Under the pieces are notes generated by a model. That model made no database searches. It saw only the letters and a list, made by a program, of their open reading frames with translations, and was not told the DNA's origin. Made by a program: the position numbers and the translations under genes. From positions 47,072 to 111,071 of the forward strand of contig NZ_MCNV01000025.1 of assembly GCF_001718195.1 (NCBI RefSeq): 64,000 bases of DNA, in the 5' to 3' direction. This document shows positions 28,288 through 36,268 of this stretch, piece after piece. Each line of letters begins with the position of its first letter. Positions within the stretch are counted from its first letter, which is position 1. The stretch comes from Paraburkholderia nodosa. Lineage in GTDB: Bacteria; Pseudomonadota; Gammaproteobacteria; Burkholderiales; Burkholderiaceae.

Positions 28288-29796
28288 TCACTTCAACTGA
28301 TACACCGGATCCATCAGCAGTGCCTGGAGATACGAACCCGCACGGCTGCCAACTGCAATCGCATCGACGGGCGCCAGCGGCAGGACTGCATGCTGCATTT
28401 GCAACTGCGCGGACAAGCCTGGCGTGGCATCGGCGGTGAGACCGTAGCGCGAGAGCCAGCCATCCAGATCGAAGCGCATGCCGCCTTGCAACGCGTCACG
28501 CCGCATCGCGTTCGGCGCGTTCTGCATGTTTTGCGGCAGGCTTGCGGCGATCCTGGTCGCTGCGGCCGAAGCATGCGGCCGCCCTGCTTCCGTCGCACGA
28601 AACAGCTGCTCGACGAACTGCTTGCGCGCGAGCAGCGTCGAGCTATTGATCCACGATGCCCCGCCGGGCCACCCCTTCACGTTCGGCGGATAGAACAGGT
28701 TCTCGCCCAACGCGGCCGAGCGGCGCGCGAACGGCAGCGTATCGCCATAGGCCACATCGAAGCGCCGCAGCGTGCCGACGATGAACTCCACAGGCGAACT
28801 GACGAGCACACCCCGATTGCGCTCATCCCAGAACGCGGGAGTGACGAAGAGCGCGCGAAGCGCGGCGCCGACGTCATAACCGCTTGCGCGAAAACGATCG
28901 GCGACGCTTGCAAGCTGCGCATCGTCGGGCGTCGCGGAGATGAACTCGCGCCAAAGCCTCGCCGACACATACCTGGCAGTTTGCGGCTGCATGAGCAGGA
29001 TGTCGAGCACCTGGTCGCCGTCGAACGGCCCGCTGCGTCCCAGCACGGTCTTCTCGCCGTCGTCGTGCAAATCGGCGCGCCAGACGAACGCCTGGGTGTC
29101 GGGATCGAGACTCCAACCCGTGTAGGCGCGCGCCGCTTCGGCAACGTCGCGCTGCGCGTACTGTCCTTCGCCCAGCGTGAACAGCTCCATCACTTCACGC
29201 GCGAAATTCTCGTTGGGCCGGCCCTTGCGATTGCTCGCGCCGTCGAGGTAAAGCAGCATCGCGGGGTCCTTCGCGACCGCATGCAGCATGCTCGCGAAAC
29301 TGCCCAGCGCATCGCGCCGCAACAGCGCGTTTTGCGCGGCCATCAACTGCGGTTCGCCGACTTTGTCCTGACCCGAGGTGAAGTGGTTGTGCCAGAAGAG
29401 CGTCATGCGCTCGGTCAGCGGCGAAGGCGTGACGAGCATCTCGCGCAGCCACCATGCGCGCAATTCGTCATAGCGCGCACTGCGCTGGCGCTGCGCTTGC
29501 TGGCGCTCTTCAGGGGTCCACGCGTTGCGCTGCGCCCGACTCGGCGGGACTTCGGCGGTCCACGCGGGCAGCGGCGTGAGCGCCTCGCGGCGCGCGCTGC
29601 CGACGAGCCGCGCGACAGCCTGCTCTCGCGAGAGCCCCACGTAAGGCTCGACTTCGCTCTCGCGCGGCGCGAAGCCCGTGCGCACGAGAAGATGGCGGGC
29701 GTCATCGGCATCGAGCAGTGCATCCGCGCCGTCGTCGGGCGCCGCTGCGCGGGCGGCGGACTGCGCGCTTGCCTTCGACCGTCTGGAGTCGCTCAT
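28288..29796 (-). CDS. DUF1800 family protein
   Basis: 502 aa. Features include DDARHLLVRTGFAPRESEVE near the N-terminus, WWLREMLVTPSPLTERMTLFW with HNHFTSGQDKV (about 140-170), NENFAREVMELFTLGEGQY, and PPNVKGWPGGASWINSSTLL in the C-terminal half, all DUF1800 hallmarks. Function unknown. Unlike its DUF1501 partner it has no visible signal peptide: the N-terminus is Ser/Ala/Asp-rich (MSDSRRSKASAQSAARAAAP). The start is ATG 29796 (a GTG at 29811 is possible); neither has a good ribosome-binding site. It is the first gene of the two-gene unit. Confidence 0.93.
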   Translation of the reverse strand: MSDSRRSKASAQSAARAAAPDDGADALLDADDARHLLVRTGFAPRESEVEPYVGLSREQAVARLVGSARREALTPLPAWTAEVPPSRAQRNAWTPEERQQAQRQRSARYDELRAWWLREMLVTPSPLTERMTLFWHNHFTSGQDKVGEPQLMAAQNALLRRDALGSFASMLHAVAKDPAMLLYLDGASNRKGRPNENFAREVMELFTLGEGQYAQRDVAEAARAYTGWSLDPDTQAFVWRADLHDDGEKTVLGRSGPFDGDQVLDILLMQPQTARYVSARLWREFISATPDDAQLASVADRFRASGYDVGAALRALFVTPAFWDERNRGVLVSSPVEFIVGTLRRFDVAYGDTLPFARRSAALGENLFYPPNVKGWPGGASWINSSTLLARKQFVEQLFRATEAGRPHASAAATRIAASLPQNMQNAPNAMRRDALQGGMRFDLDGWLSRYGLTADATPGLSAQLQMQHAVLPLAPVDAIAVGSRAGSYLQALLMDPVYQLK

Positions 29797-30058
29797 GATG
29801 AATGGGCGCACGACGAAACCGCCGGCGCAATCATTAAAGGTACCGGCTTAACGGCTGCGACGAAACGGATGTTGACAGTGCAATTGCTACGGTATTTTTC
29901 AGCGCGTTTCGGCGGCGCAAGTGCGCGAATGCGCGCTTCGAAGCCGATAAAATCATGAAAGGCGTGAGAAAGGCGTGCATGAGGTGCGAAGAGAAAATCG
30001 CGTAAACGTTATTGCGGCACTTTCGCAGCAGAGCGGCATTTACACCGCCTCAGCGGCA

Positions 30059-30394
30059 TTAGCGCTTGTACAGTTCGCGCACGGCGTCTTCGATGTGCTG
30101 GCGCAGGAGGCGCCGCTCATCAGGCGTCATATGGCCGTCGCGGCGACGCTGATCGAGATCGGGGGGAACCGCGGGACGCTGGTTGATGTCCGACGCGGGG
30201 CGCGGGATCGTGTCGCTGCGTACGCGCCGCATCGACGATTTGCCGAACGGCGAGCGAGCGGAGGACTGCGAGTTCTCGTAGCGGTCTGCGGAGGGCTGGG
30301 CCCGGGCCGGCACCGACTCCAGTGCAGCCGCCACGCCACCGGCTAGCGCCAGTGCAAGCATGGTGTGGCGCATTGTCGGCCTGACCCCTCCCAT
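30059..30394 (-). CDS. Small secreted protein, function unknown
   Basis: 111 aa. The signal peptide (MRHTMLALALAGGVAAALES, cleavage after ARA-Q) starts a few residues in. The mature part is Arg/Ser/Pro-rich and disordered-looking, ending in the compact charged helix MTPDERRLLRQHIEDAVRELYKR (here MTPDERRLLRQ / HIEDAVRELYKR). I associate this tail type with many small Burkholderia periplasmic proteins. GAAGGGAAC lies 8 nt before the ATG at 30394 and fixes that start. It is divergent from ompR, 230 bp away, so OmpR regulation is possible but unproven. Confidence 0.8.
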   Translation of the reverse strand: MGGVRPTMRHTMLALALAGGVAAALESVPARAQPSADRYENSQSSARSPFGKSSMRRVRSDTIPRPASDINQRPAVPPDLDQRRRDGHMTPDERRLLRQHIEDAVRELYKR

Positions 30395-30564
30395 CGTTTT
30401 GTTCCCTTCTTGACGCGGCAAACGGCTACCTCGAATACATGTGCGAACCCGGCTCGGCGCGGGCATGAATTTTAAAGTCGAATGAAGTATCTACCGAACT
30501 GCCGCTTTCCGTAAAGAAGTCTATCTGTCGGTGCTTGCGGTCGTGGCACAGCACGGGTAAATTT

Positions 30565-30588
30565 TGTAACTGACTGTAACCTGATAAT
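30565..30588 (+). promoter_or_regulatory. ompR promoter region with TGTAAC direct repeats
   Basis: TGTAAC (30565-30570) and TGTAAC (30575-30580), one helical turn apart, lie directly before the -10-like GATAAT (30583-30588). Tandem half-sites 10 bp apart are the usual binding mode of OmpR-type regulators. Confidence 0.5.
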
Positions 30589-30633
30589 TGGTGCAAACTC
30601 GCACCACTATCCAATCGCGCTAAGATGCCAGGC

Positions 30634-31359
30634 ATGGAAACCAAAAACCCGTCCAAAATTCTCGTTGTCGATGACGATCCCCGACTGCGGGACCTGCTGC
30701 GCCGCTACCTCGGCGAGCAAGGCTTCAACGTCTATGTGGCCGAAAACGCCCCCGCCATGAACAAGCTGTGGGTGCGCGAGCGTTTCGACCTGCTGGTGCT
30801 CGACCTCATGCTGCCAGGCGAAGACGGCCTGTCGATCTGCCGCCGCCTGCGCGGTAGCAACGACCGCACGCCCATCATCATGCTCACCGCCAAGGGCGAG
30901 GACGTGGATCGCATCGTCGGCCTCGAAATGGGTGCCGACGACTATCTGCCCAAGCCTTTCAACCCGCGCGAACTCGTCGCCCGCATTCACGCGGTACTGC
31001 GCCGTCAGGCGCCGTCCGAACTGCCGGGCGCGCCCTCGGAAACCACCGAAGTGTTCGAGTTCGGTGAATTCGCGTTGAACCTCGCCACGCGCACGCTCAC
31101 CAAGGCCGGCCAGGAAATTCCGCTCACCACGGGCGAATTCTCGGTGCTCAAGGTGTTCGCGCGTCATCCGCGCCAGCCGCTCTCGCGCGAAAAGCTCATG
31201 GAACTGGCGCGCGGCCGTGAATACGAAGTGTTCGACCGCAGCCTCGACGTGCAGATCTCGCGCCTGCGCAAGCTCATCGAACCCGATCCGGGCAGCCCGC
31301 GTTTCATTCAAACGGTCTGGGGCCTCGGGTATGTGTTCATTCCCGACGGCGCCGCGTGA
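30634..31359 (+). CDS. ompR: Response regulator OmpR
   Basis: 241 aa from METKNPSKILVVDDD. The receiver domain (residues ~8-120) has acidic pocket D13-D15, phospho-acceptor D57 (LVLDLMLPGEDG) and K106-type Lys in LPKPFNP. The C-terminal winged helix (about 140-237) has LTTGEFSVLKVFARHPRQPL, SLDVQISRLRKLIE and WGLGYVF. It controls porin and envelope genes after phosphorylation by EnvZ. An ATG three codons upstream (30625) is possible; I chose the family N-terminus. It is followed by envZ, so this is the classic ompB operon. Confidence 0.97.
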   Translation: METKNPSKILVVDDDPRLRDLLRRYLGEQGFNVYVAENAPAMNKLWVRERFDLLVLDLMLPGEDGLSICRRLRGSNDRTPIIMLTAKGEDVDRIVGLEMGADDYLPKPFNPRELVARIHAVLRRQAPSELPGAPSETTEVFEFGEFALNLATRTLTKAGQEIPLTTGEFSVLKVFARHPRQPLSREKLMELARGREYEVFDRSLDVQISRLRKLIEPDPGSPRFIQTVWGLGYVFIPDGAA

Positions 31360-31412
31360 TCCTGAATGGTGTCTCGTTGTCTGCACTGCCTCTGTTGAAA
31401 CGGGAAGGGCCC

Positions 31413-32762
31413 ATGCGGATTGACCGGCGTTTGCTCACGCTCGCGTTCGGCGATCTGTTCTGGCGCACCTTCCTGCTGATCGCCCTTCTCATCGCGGTCA
31501 GTCTCGCCGCGTGGTTCCAGAGCTTTCGCGTGATCGAACGGGAGCCGCGCGCGCAGCGCGTGGCGCTCCAGCTCGTCGCGATCGTGAAGCTCACGCGCAC
31601 CGCACTCCTCTACTCCGATCCCGATCTGCGCCGCGCACTGCTGCAGGATCTCGAGAGTAACGAGGGCGTGCGCGTGTACCCGCGCGAAACCACCGACAAA
31701 TACAAGCTCCAGCCCGATGAGTCGCTCAATCGCCTGATCGAGCACGACATCCGCGGCCGTCTTGGCGACGACACCGTGATCGCGCAGTCCGTGAACGACA
31801 TTCCGGGCGTGTGGATCAGCTTCAAGATCGACGAAGACGACTACTGGGTCGCGCTCGACCGCGACCAGCTCGACAACGTCACCGGTTTGCAGTGGGTCGG
31901 ATGGGGTGTCTCGGCGCTTGCGCTATCGCTTTTCGGGGCGGCCTTCATCACGAGTCTCGTGAACCGGCCATTCGCGCGGCTCGCCATGTCGGCGCGCATG
32001 CTGGGCTCGGGACAGCCGCCTGCGCCCTTGCCTGAGAGCGGCATGGGCGTCGCGGCCGAAACGAATCGCTCGTTCAACCAGATGGTGCGCGACCTCGAGC
32101 AGTTGGAGGCCGACCGCGCGCTGATGCTCGCGGGCATCTCGCACGATTTGCGCACGCCGCTCGCGCGCCTGCGCCTCGAGACGGAGATGAGTCCGTCCGA
32201 CCAGGCCACCAAGGACGCGATGATCGACGACATCGAGCAGATGGACATGATCATCGGCCGCTTCCTCGATTACGCTCGGCCCACCCAGCGCATGCCCGAG
32301 CGCGTCGACCTCTCGGTCATCGCCGGCGAGATGGCCGCGCGCATGGCAAGCGAAGACGGCGTGCGTCTCATCACGCGACTCGCGCCCTCGGCCATGATCG
32401 AAGCCGACGACACCGACATGCGCCGCGTCGTGGGCAACCTGATCGAGAACGCGCGCAAGTACGGCGCGAGCGAAACAGACGGCATTCCGCACATCATGCT
32501 CGAAACGCGCGTCTCGCATTCGCGCGTCGAGCTCTCGGTGGTCGACGAAGGCCCGGGCATTCCCGAGGATCAGCTCCCGCTCGTCACGCGGCCGTTTTAC
32601 CGCGTCGATACGGCCCGCACGCAGGCCAACGGCACGGGACTCGGCATGGCCATCGTGCAGCGCCTCGTGGGCCGCTATCGCGGCGCGCTGCGCCTGCGCA
32701 ACCGGCTGCCGGGCCCGGGCCTCGAAGTGACGATCGAGTTCCCGCTCGCCAAGGGCGCCTGA
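31413..32762 (+). CDS. envZ: Osmolarity sensor histidine kinase EnvZ
   Basis: 449 aa. TM1 is about residues 16-36, a periplasmic sensor 37-158, and TM2 about 160-182. HAMP follows (RPFARLAMSARMLGSG), then the dimerisation/phosphotransfer domain with His244 (GISHDLRTPLARL) and an HATPase (NLIENARKYG, DEGPGIP, GTGLGMAIVQRLV). It phosphorylates and dephosphorylates OmpR. The start ATG 31413 has GGGAAGGG 4 nt upstream; a GTG at 31356 overlapping the ompR stop is in frame but less likely. A peroxiredoxin gene lies 151 bp downstream. Confidence 0.96.
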   Translation: MRIDRRLLTLAFGDLFWRTFLLIALLIAVSLAAWFQSFRVIEREPRAQRVALQLVAIVKLTRTALLYSDPDLRRALLQDLESNEGVRVYPRETTDKYKLQPDESLNRLIEHDIRGRLGDDTVIAQSVNDIPGVWISFKIDEDDYWVALDRDQLDNVTGLQWVGWGVSALALSLFGAAFITSLVNRPFARLAMSARMLGSGQPPAPLPESGMGVAAETNRSFNQMVRDLEQLEADRALMLAGISHDLRTPLARLRLETEMSPSDQATKDAMIDDIEQMDMIIGRFLDYARPTQRMPERVDLSVIAGEMAARMASEDGVRLITRLAPSAMIEADDTDMRRVVGNLIENARKYGASETDGIPHIMLETRVSHSRVELSVVDEGPGIPEDQLPLVTRPFYRVDTARTQANGTGLGMAIVQRLVGRYRGALRLRNRLPGPGLEVTIEFPLAKGA

Positions 32763-32913
32763 GGCTCGTCCCCTCCTGATCGAGACCCGGCGGCGGCGCA
32801 CCGCCGCACCACGCGCCGCCCGCACCTGCGACAATCGTTTTCCTGGGCACGCCACGCAGCGCGTGGCGTCAAAGCGGGCCGCCCGGCCCGTCTCTCGTCT
32901 GAGGACCTCCGCC

Positions 32914-33462
<549 letters not shown>

Positions 33463-33480
33463 GTCTCGCGCCGTGGCGCA

Positions 33481-34626
33481 TCACGTCTGGCTCGCGGCGG
33501 TGCGGGTGGGCAGACGGTTGCGTATGGCCGTTTCGAGCGGCCGCTTCCACTCGAGCACGCGCTTTTCCAGCACCTGCCACGACAGATGGGCGAGCAACAC
33601 GGCCAGCGCGAACTGCAACACGAGCGCGAGGGCCGGCTGTGCAATATCGGGCACATGGAGCCTCGCATAGAGCCCCGGCGCCATGCCAAGGCGCGCCGGC
33701 ACGAGGTTGTGAAACAGATAGAAGCCGTAGCTGATCGTGCCGAGATATGCGAGCGGCCGCAGTTCCAGCGCTGCGACCAGTACGCTGTCCTGTCGGCGCA
33801 CGAGCCACAGGAACAGCGCGCCGAGCGAGAGCGCGAGCCCGATGTCGAAGCAGCCCGGCAGCATCGTCACGCTCGTCACGCCTTCGGCGCAGTCAGCACA
33901 ATCGGCGCGCGCCAGCGCGAAGCCGGCAACCGCCGCACACGCCCCGACGAGCCACAACGCGCTCAACACCCCCGGGCGTAGTGGCACGCGCGCGCCGCCA
34001 ATCGCCAGTGCGCCACCGAGCGCAAGCATGGCGAAATTCCACGGCGAGAATGCGTAGATGAGCGGCGCGATCGCCCCTGCTTCGTAGAGCGCGAGATGCG
34101 CGCACGCCGCCGCCGCGATGACCACCGCGCAGAGCGCGAGATGGCGCGACGCGCGCACGAACAGCAGCGCAAACGGCGCGACGAGATAGAACTGCTGCTC
34201 GACCGCGAGGCTCCAGAAATGCGACACGGTGCCGGGCCAACCGTCGTGCACTACGCCGATCCAGTAATTGGAGAGGAATACGAAATGCCAGGCGAGCCCG
34301 AGGTCGACATCGCGCTGATAGAAGCTCGCATGCGCGATGGTGAGCGCGACGAGCAGCAGGTAATACACGGGAAAAATGCGCAGCGTGCGCTTCATGAAAA
34401 AGACGTACAGCAGCGCGGCCGTGCGCGCGCTGTGCTGCTCGATGCGGACCCGATTGCGATGCAACTCACCGATGATCAGATAGCCGCTGATCAGAAAGAA
34501 CAGCCAGACGCCGATCTTGCCCGCATCGACCGCGTCGACGTGGGCCTTGTGCGAGAGGAACACGAGCACCACTGCCAGCGCCCGCAGGCCATCGAGGCCT
34601 TTCACGCGTCTTTCAACTCCCGCCAT
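33481..34626 (-). CDS. Membrane acyltransferase, OafA/acyltransferase-3 family
   Basis: 381 aa. The N-terminal motif VKGLDGLRALAVVLVFLSH has the conserved Arg and the catalytic His of the family, followed by GVWLFFLISGYLI (the second hallmark) and about ten hydrophobic segments. FWSLAVEQQFYLVAPF is the third conserved block. These enzymes O-acylate surface sugars (LPS, exopolysaccharide, peptidoglycan) at the inner membrane. There is no polysaccharide cluster nearby, so the acceptor is unknown. GGGGAGG a few nt before the ATG at 34626 fixes the start. A frame to 34719 reads through a terminator and is rejected. Confidence 0.92.
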   Translation of the reverse strand: MAGVERRVKGLDGLRALAVVLVFLSHKAHVDAVDAGKIGVWLFFLISGYLIIGELHRNRVRIEQHSARTAALLYVFFMKRTLRIFPVYYLLLVALTIAHASFYQRDVDLGLAWHFVFLSNYWIGVVHDGWPGTVSHFWSLAVEQQFYLVAPFALLFVRASRHLALCAVVIAAAACAHLALYEAGAIAPLIYAFSPWNFAMLALGGALAIGGARVPLRPGVLSALWLVGACAAVAGFALARADCADCAEGVTSVTMLPGCFDIGLALSLGALFLWLVRRQDSVLVAALELRPLAYLGTISYGFYLFHNLVPARLGMAPGLYARLHVPDIAQPALALVLQFALAVLLAHLSWQVLEKRVLEWKRPLETAIRNRLPTRTAASQT

Positions 34627-34697
34627 CGTCCTCCCCACTTCCGGATACCGCTTCAGTATGGGACGAAAAAAACGGAAATTAATCGGCAAGAAAAGCA

Positions 34698-34729
34698 ACG
34701 GCGATGATTGCAGCTGCAATCATCGCCGT
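34698..34729 (-). terminator. Perfect 32-bp palindrome, probable terminator of ispD-ispF
   Basis: Arms 34698-34713 and 34714-34729 are fully complementary with no spacer (centre AGCT). On the minus strand a T-rich tail (TTGCTTTTCTT) follows, 68 bp after the ispF stop. Confidence 0.7.
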
Positions 34730-34797
34730 CAGGTGCGGAGCAGGCACGGGTCCTGCTCGCGCCGTTCAACCCTTCAAAATGACGGTTGAATAACCGC

Positions 34798-35277
34798 TCA
34801 TGCGCGCAGCAGCAGTACCGCCGCCTGCGCTTCGATCCCTTCGCTGCGGCCGAGATAGCCGAGCTTTTCATTCGTCTTCGCTTTCACGTTGACGCGCTCG
34901 ACCGGCAGGTTCAGGTCTTCGGCGATCGTCTTGCGCATCGATTCGATGTGCGGCGCGAGCTTGGGCGCCTGCGCGATCACCGTGGTATCGACGTTCATGA
35001 GCGTGAAGCCCGCCTCCTGCACGCGGCGCAGACATTCGCGCAGCAGCACGCGGCTGTTCGCGCCGTAGAACTGCTTGTCGGTGTCGGGGAAATGGCGGCC
35101 GATGTCGCCGAGCGCGGCGGCGCCGAACAGCGCATCGGTGATGGCGTGCAGCAGCACGTCGGCGTCCGAGTGGCCGAGCAGGCCGCGATCGTAGGGGATC
35201 GTCACGCCGCCGAGCACGAGCGGGCGGCCCGGCACCAGCGCGTGCACGTCGTAGCCTTGTCCGATTCTGATGTCCAT
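34798..35277 (-). CDS. ispF: 2-C-methyl-D-erythritol 2,4-cyclodiphosphate synthase
   Basis: 159 aa, full length. The family start MDIRIGQGYDVHALVPGRPL contains the zinc ligands Asp-x-His (DVH), with the third His in LGHSDADVLLHAITDALFGA (here LGHSDADVLL / HAITDALFGA). It cyclises CDP-ME-phosphate in the MEP isoprenoid pathway, step five. It lies 34 bp after ispD, clearly one operon. The last residues show the usual RSEGIEAQAAVLL tail. Confidence 0.99.
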   Translation of the reverse strand: MDIRIGQGYDVHALVPGRPLVLGGVTIPYDRGLLGHSDADVLLHAITDALFGAAALGDIGRHFPDTDKQFYGANSRVLLRECLRRVQEAGFTLMNVDTTVIAQAPKLAPHIESMRKTIAEDLNLPVERVNVKAKTNEKLGYLGRSEGIEAQAAVLLLRA

Positions 35278-35311
35278 GTTTGGGGTTCCGGGTAAAGGGA
35301 TTGCGGCGCGC

Positions 35312-36031
35312 TTACTCCGCGGGCCGGCTGAGGATCGCTTCGGCGAGCGCGAAATCTTCGGGGTACGTCACCTTGAAGTTGCGCAGGCTGCCCTGCACGA
35401 GTCGCGGCGCGTGGCCGAGCCACTCGATCGCGCTCGCTTCGTCAGTGAGATCGTGGCCGTCCTGCTGCGCGCGCTCGATGGCCGTGCGCAGCATGCCGAT
35501 GCGGAACATCTGCGGGGTCTGGGCCTGCCAGAGGCCGTCGCGCGATTCGGTGCGCGCGATATGCGCGCCGGGCGCCGCGGGGTCCTTCGGCGCGACGCGC
35601 TTGAGCGTGTCGGCCACCGGCAGCGCCATGATGCCGCCCACGGGGTCGTCCTTGAGCGACTCGACGAGCGCGCGGATCAGCGCCGGCGTGATGCCGGGAC
35701 GCGCGGCGTCGTGCACGAGCACCCAGTCGTCGTCGGTTGCGCCGAATTCGGCGAGCGCGGCGAGGCCGTTATAGACCGTAGCCTGGCGCGAGGCGCCGCC
35801 GCAGCGGCGCACGGCAAAGCGCAGGCCGCCGAAGCGCCGGGCGTCGAAGTGGTTATCGTCGGGAGAAATCACCACGAGCGTCTGCGAGAATTCGTTGCAG
35901 GCGTCAAAAGCGGCAAGCGTATAGTGCAGGAGGTCGCGTCCGGCAACGATTCGATATTGTTTCGGCATGGCCGAGCCCGACCGGCTGCCGGTACCGGCGC
36001 ACGGAATCAGGGCAAAGAGGCGTGAAGTCAC
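35312..36031 (-). CDS. ispD: 2-C-methyl-D-erythritol 4-phosphate cytidylyltransferase
   Basis: 239 aa from a GTG at 36031 (VTSRLFALIPCAGTGSRSG). The nucleotide-binding loop PCAGTGSRSGSAMPKQY and DDDWVLVHDAARPGI are family hallmarks. It makes CDP-methylerythritol in the MEP pathway. The start is inferred from the family N-terminus; a TTG at 36055 is also in frame, and the ATG at 36048 is out of frame. An AT-rich TATTATAAAA at 36067-36076 is the likely -10 region, shared with or close to promoter elements of divergent mfd. Confidence 0.97.
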   Translation of the reverse strand: MTSRLFALIPCAGTGSRSGSAMPKQYRIVAGRDLLHYTLAAFDACNEFSQTLVVISPDDNHFDARRFGGLRFAVRRCGGASRQATVYNGLAALAEFGATDDDWVLVHDAARPGITPALIRALVESLKDDPVGGIMALPVADTLKRVAPKDPAAPGAHIARTESRDGLWQAQTPQMFRIGMLRTAIERAQQDGHDLTDEASAIEWLGHAPRLVQGSLRNFKVTYPEDFALAEAILSRPAE

Positions 36032-36268
36032 GGTGTCGCGAGCCGCATGAGTCAAATTAAAGGACGGATTTTATAATAGGTCCCTTGCCCGCACGCCGGA
36101 CGCCCGCAAAACGGCCCTGGAATGCCCGCGCAACGTAAGGAAAAGCGCGCCGAATTCACTTGAAGACCGCAAACCGGCCCCCATATCCCGGTGTTGCACC
36201 GTGCCCGAACTGAACTGGCCACCATACCGACACAAGCGCCGACACAAACGTCGGCCACCCTGTTGCCC

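Noticed and set aside
29872..29898. Orphan promoter-like TTGACA ... TATTTT on the plus strand
   Set aside because: The spacer is only 15 bp and no plus-strand gene follows for over 700 bp. A small RNA is possible, but nothing in the sequence supports one.
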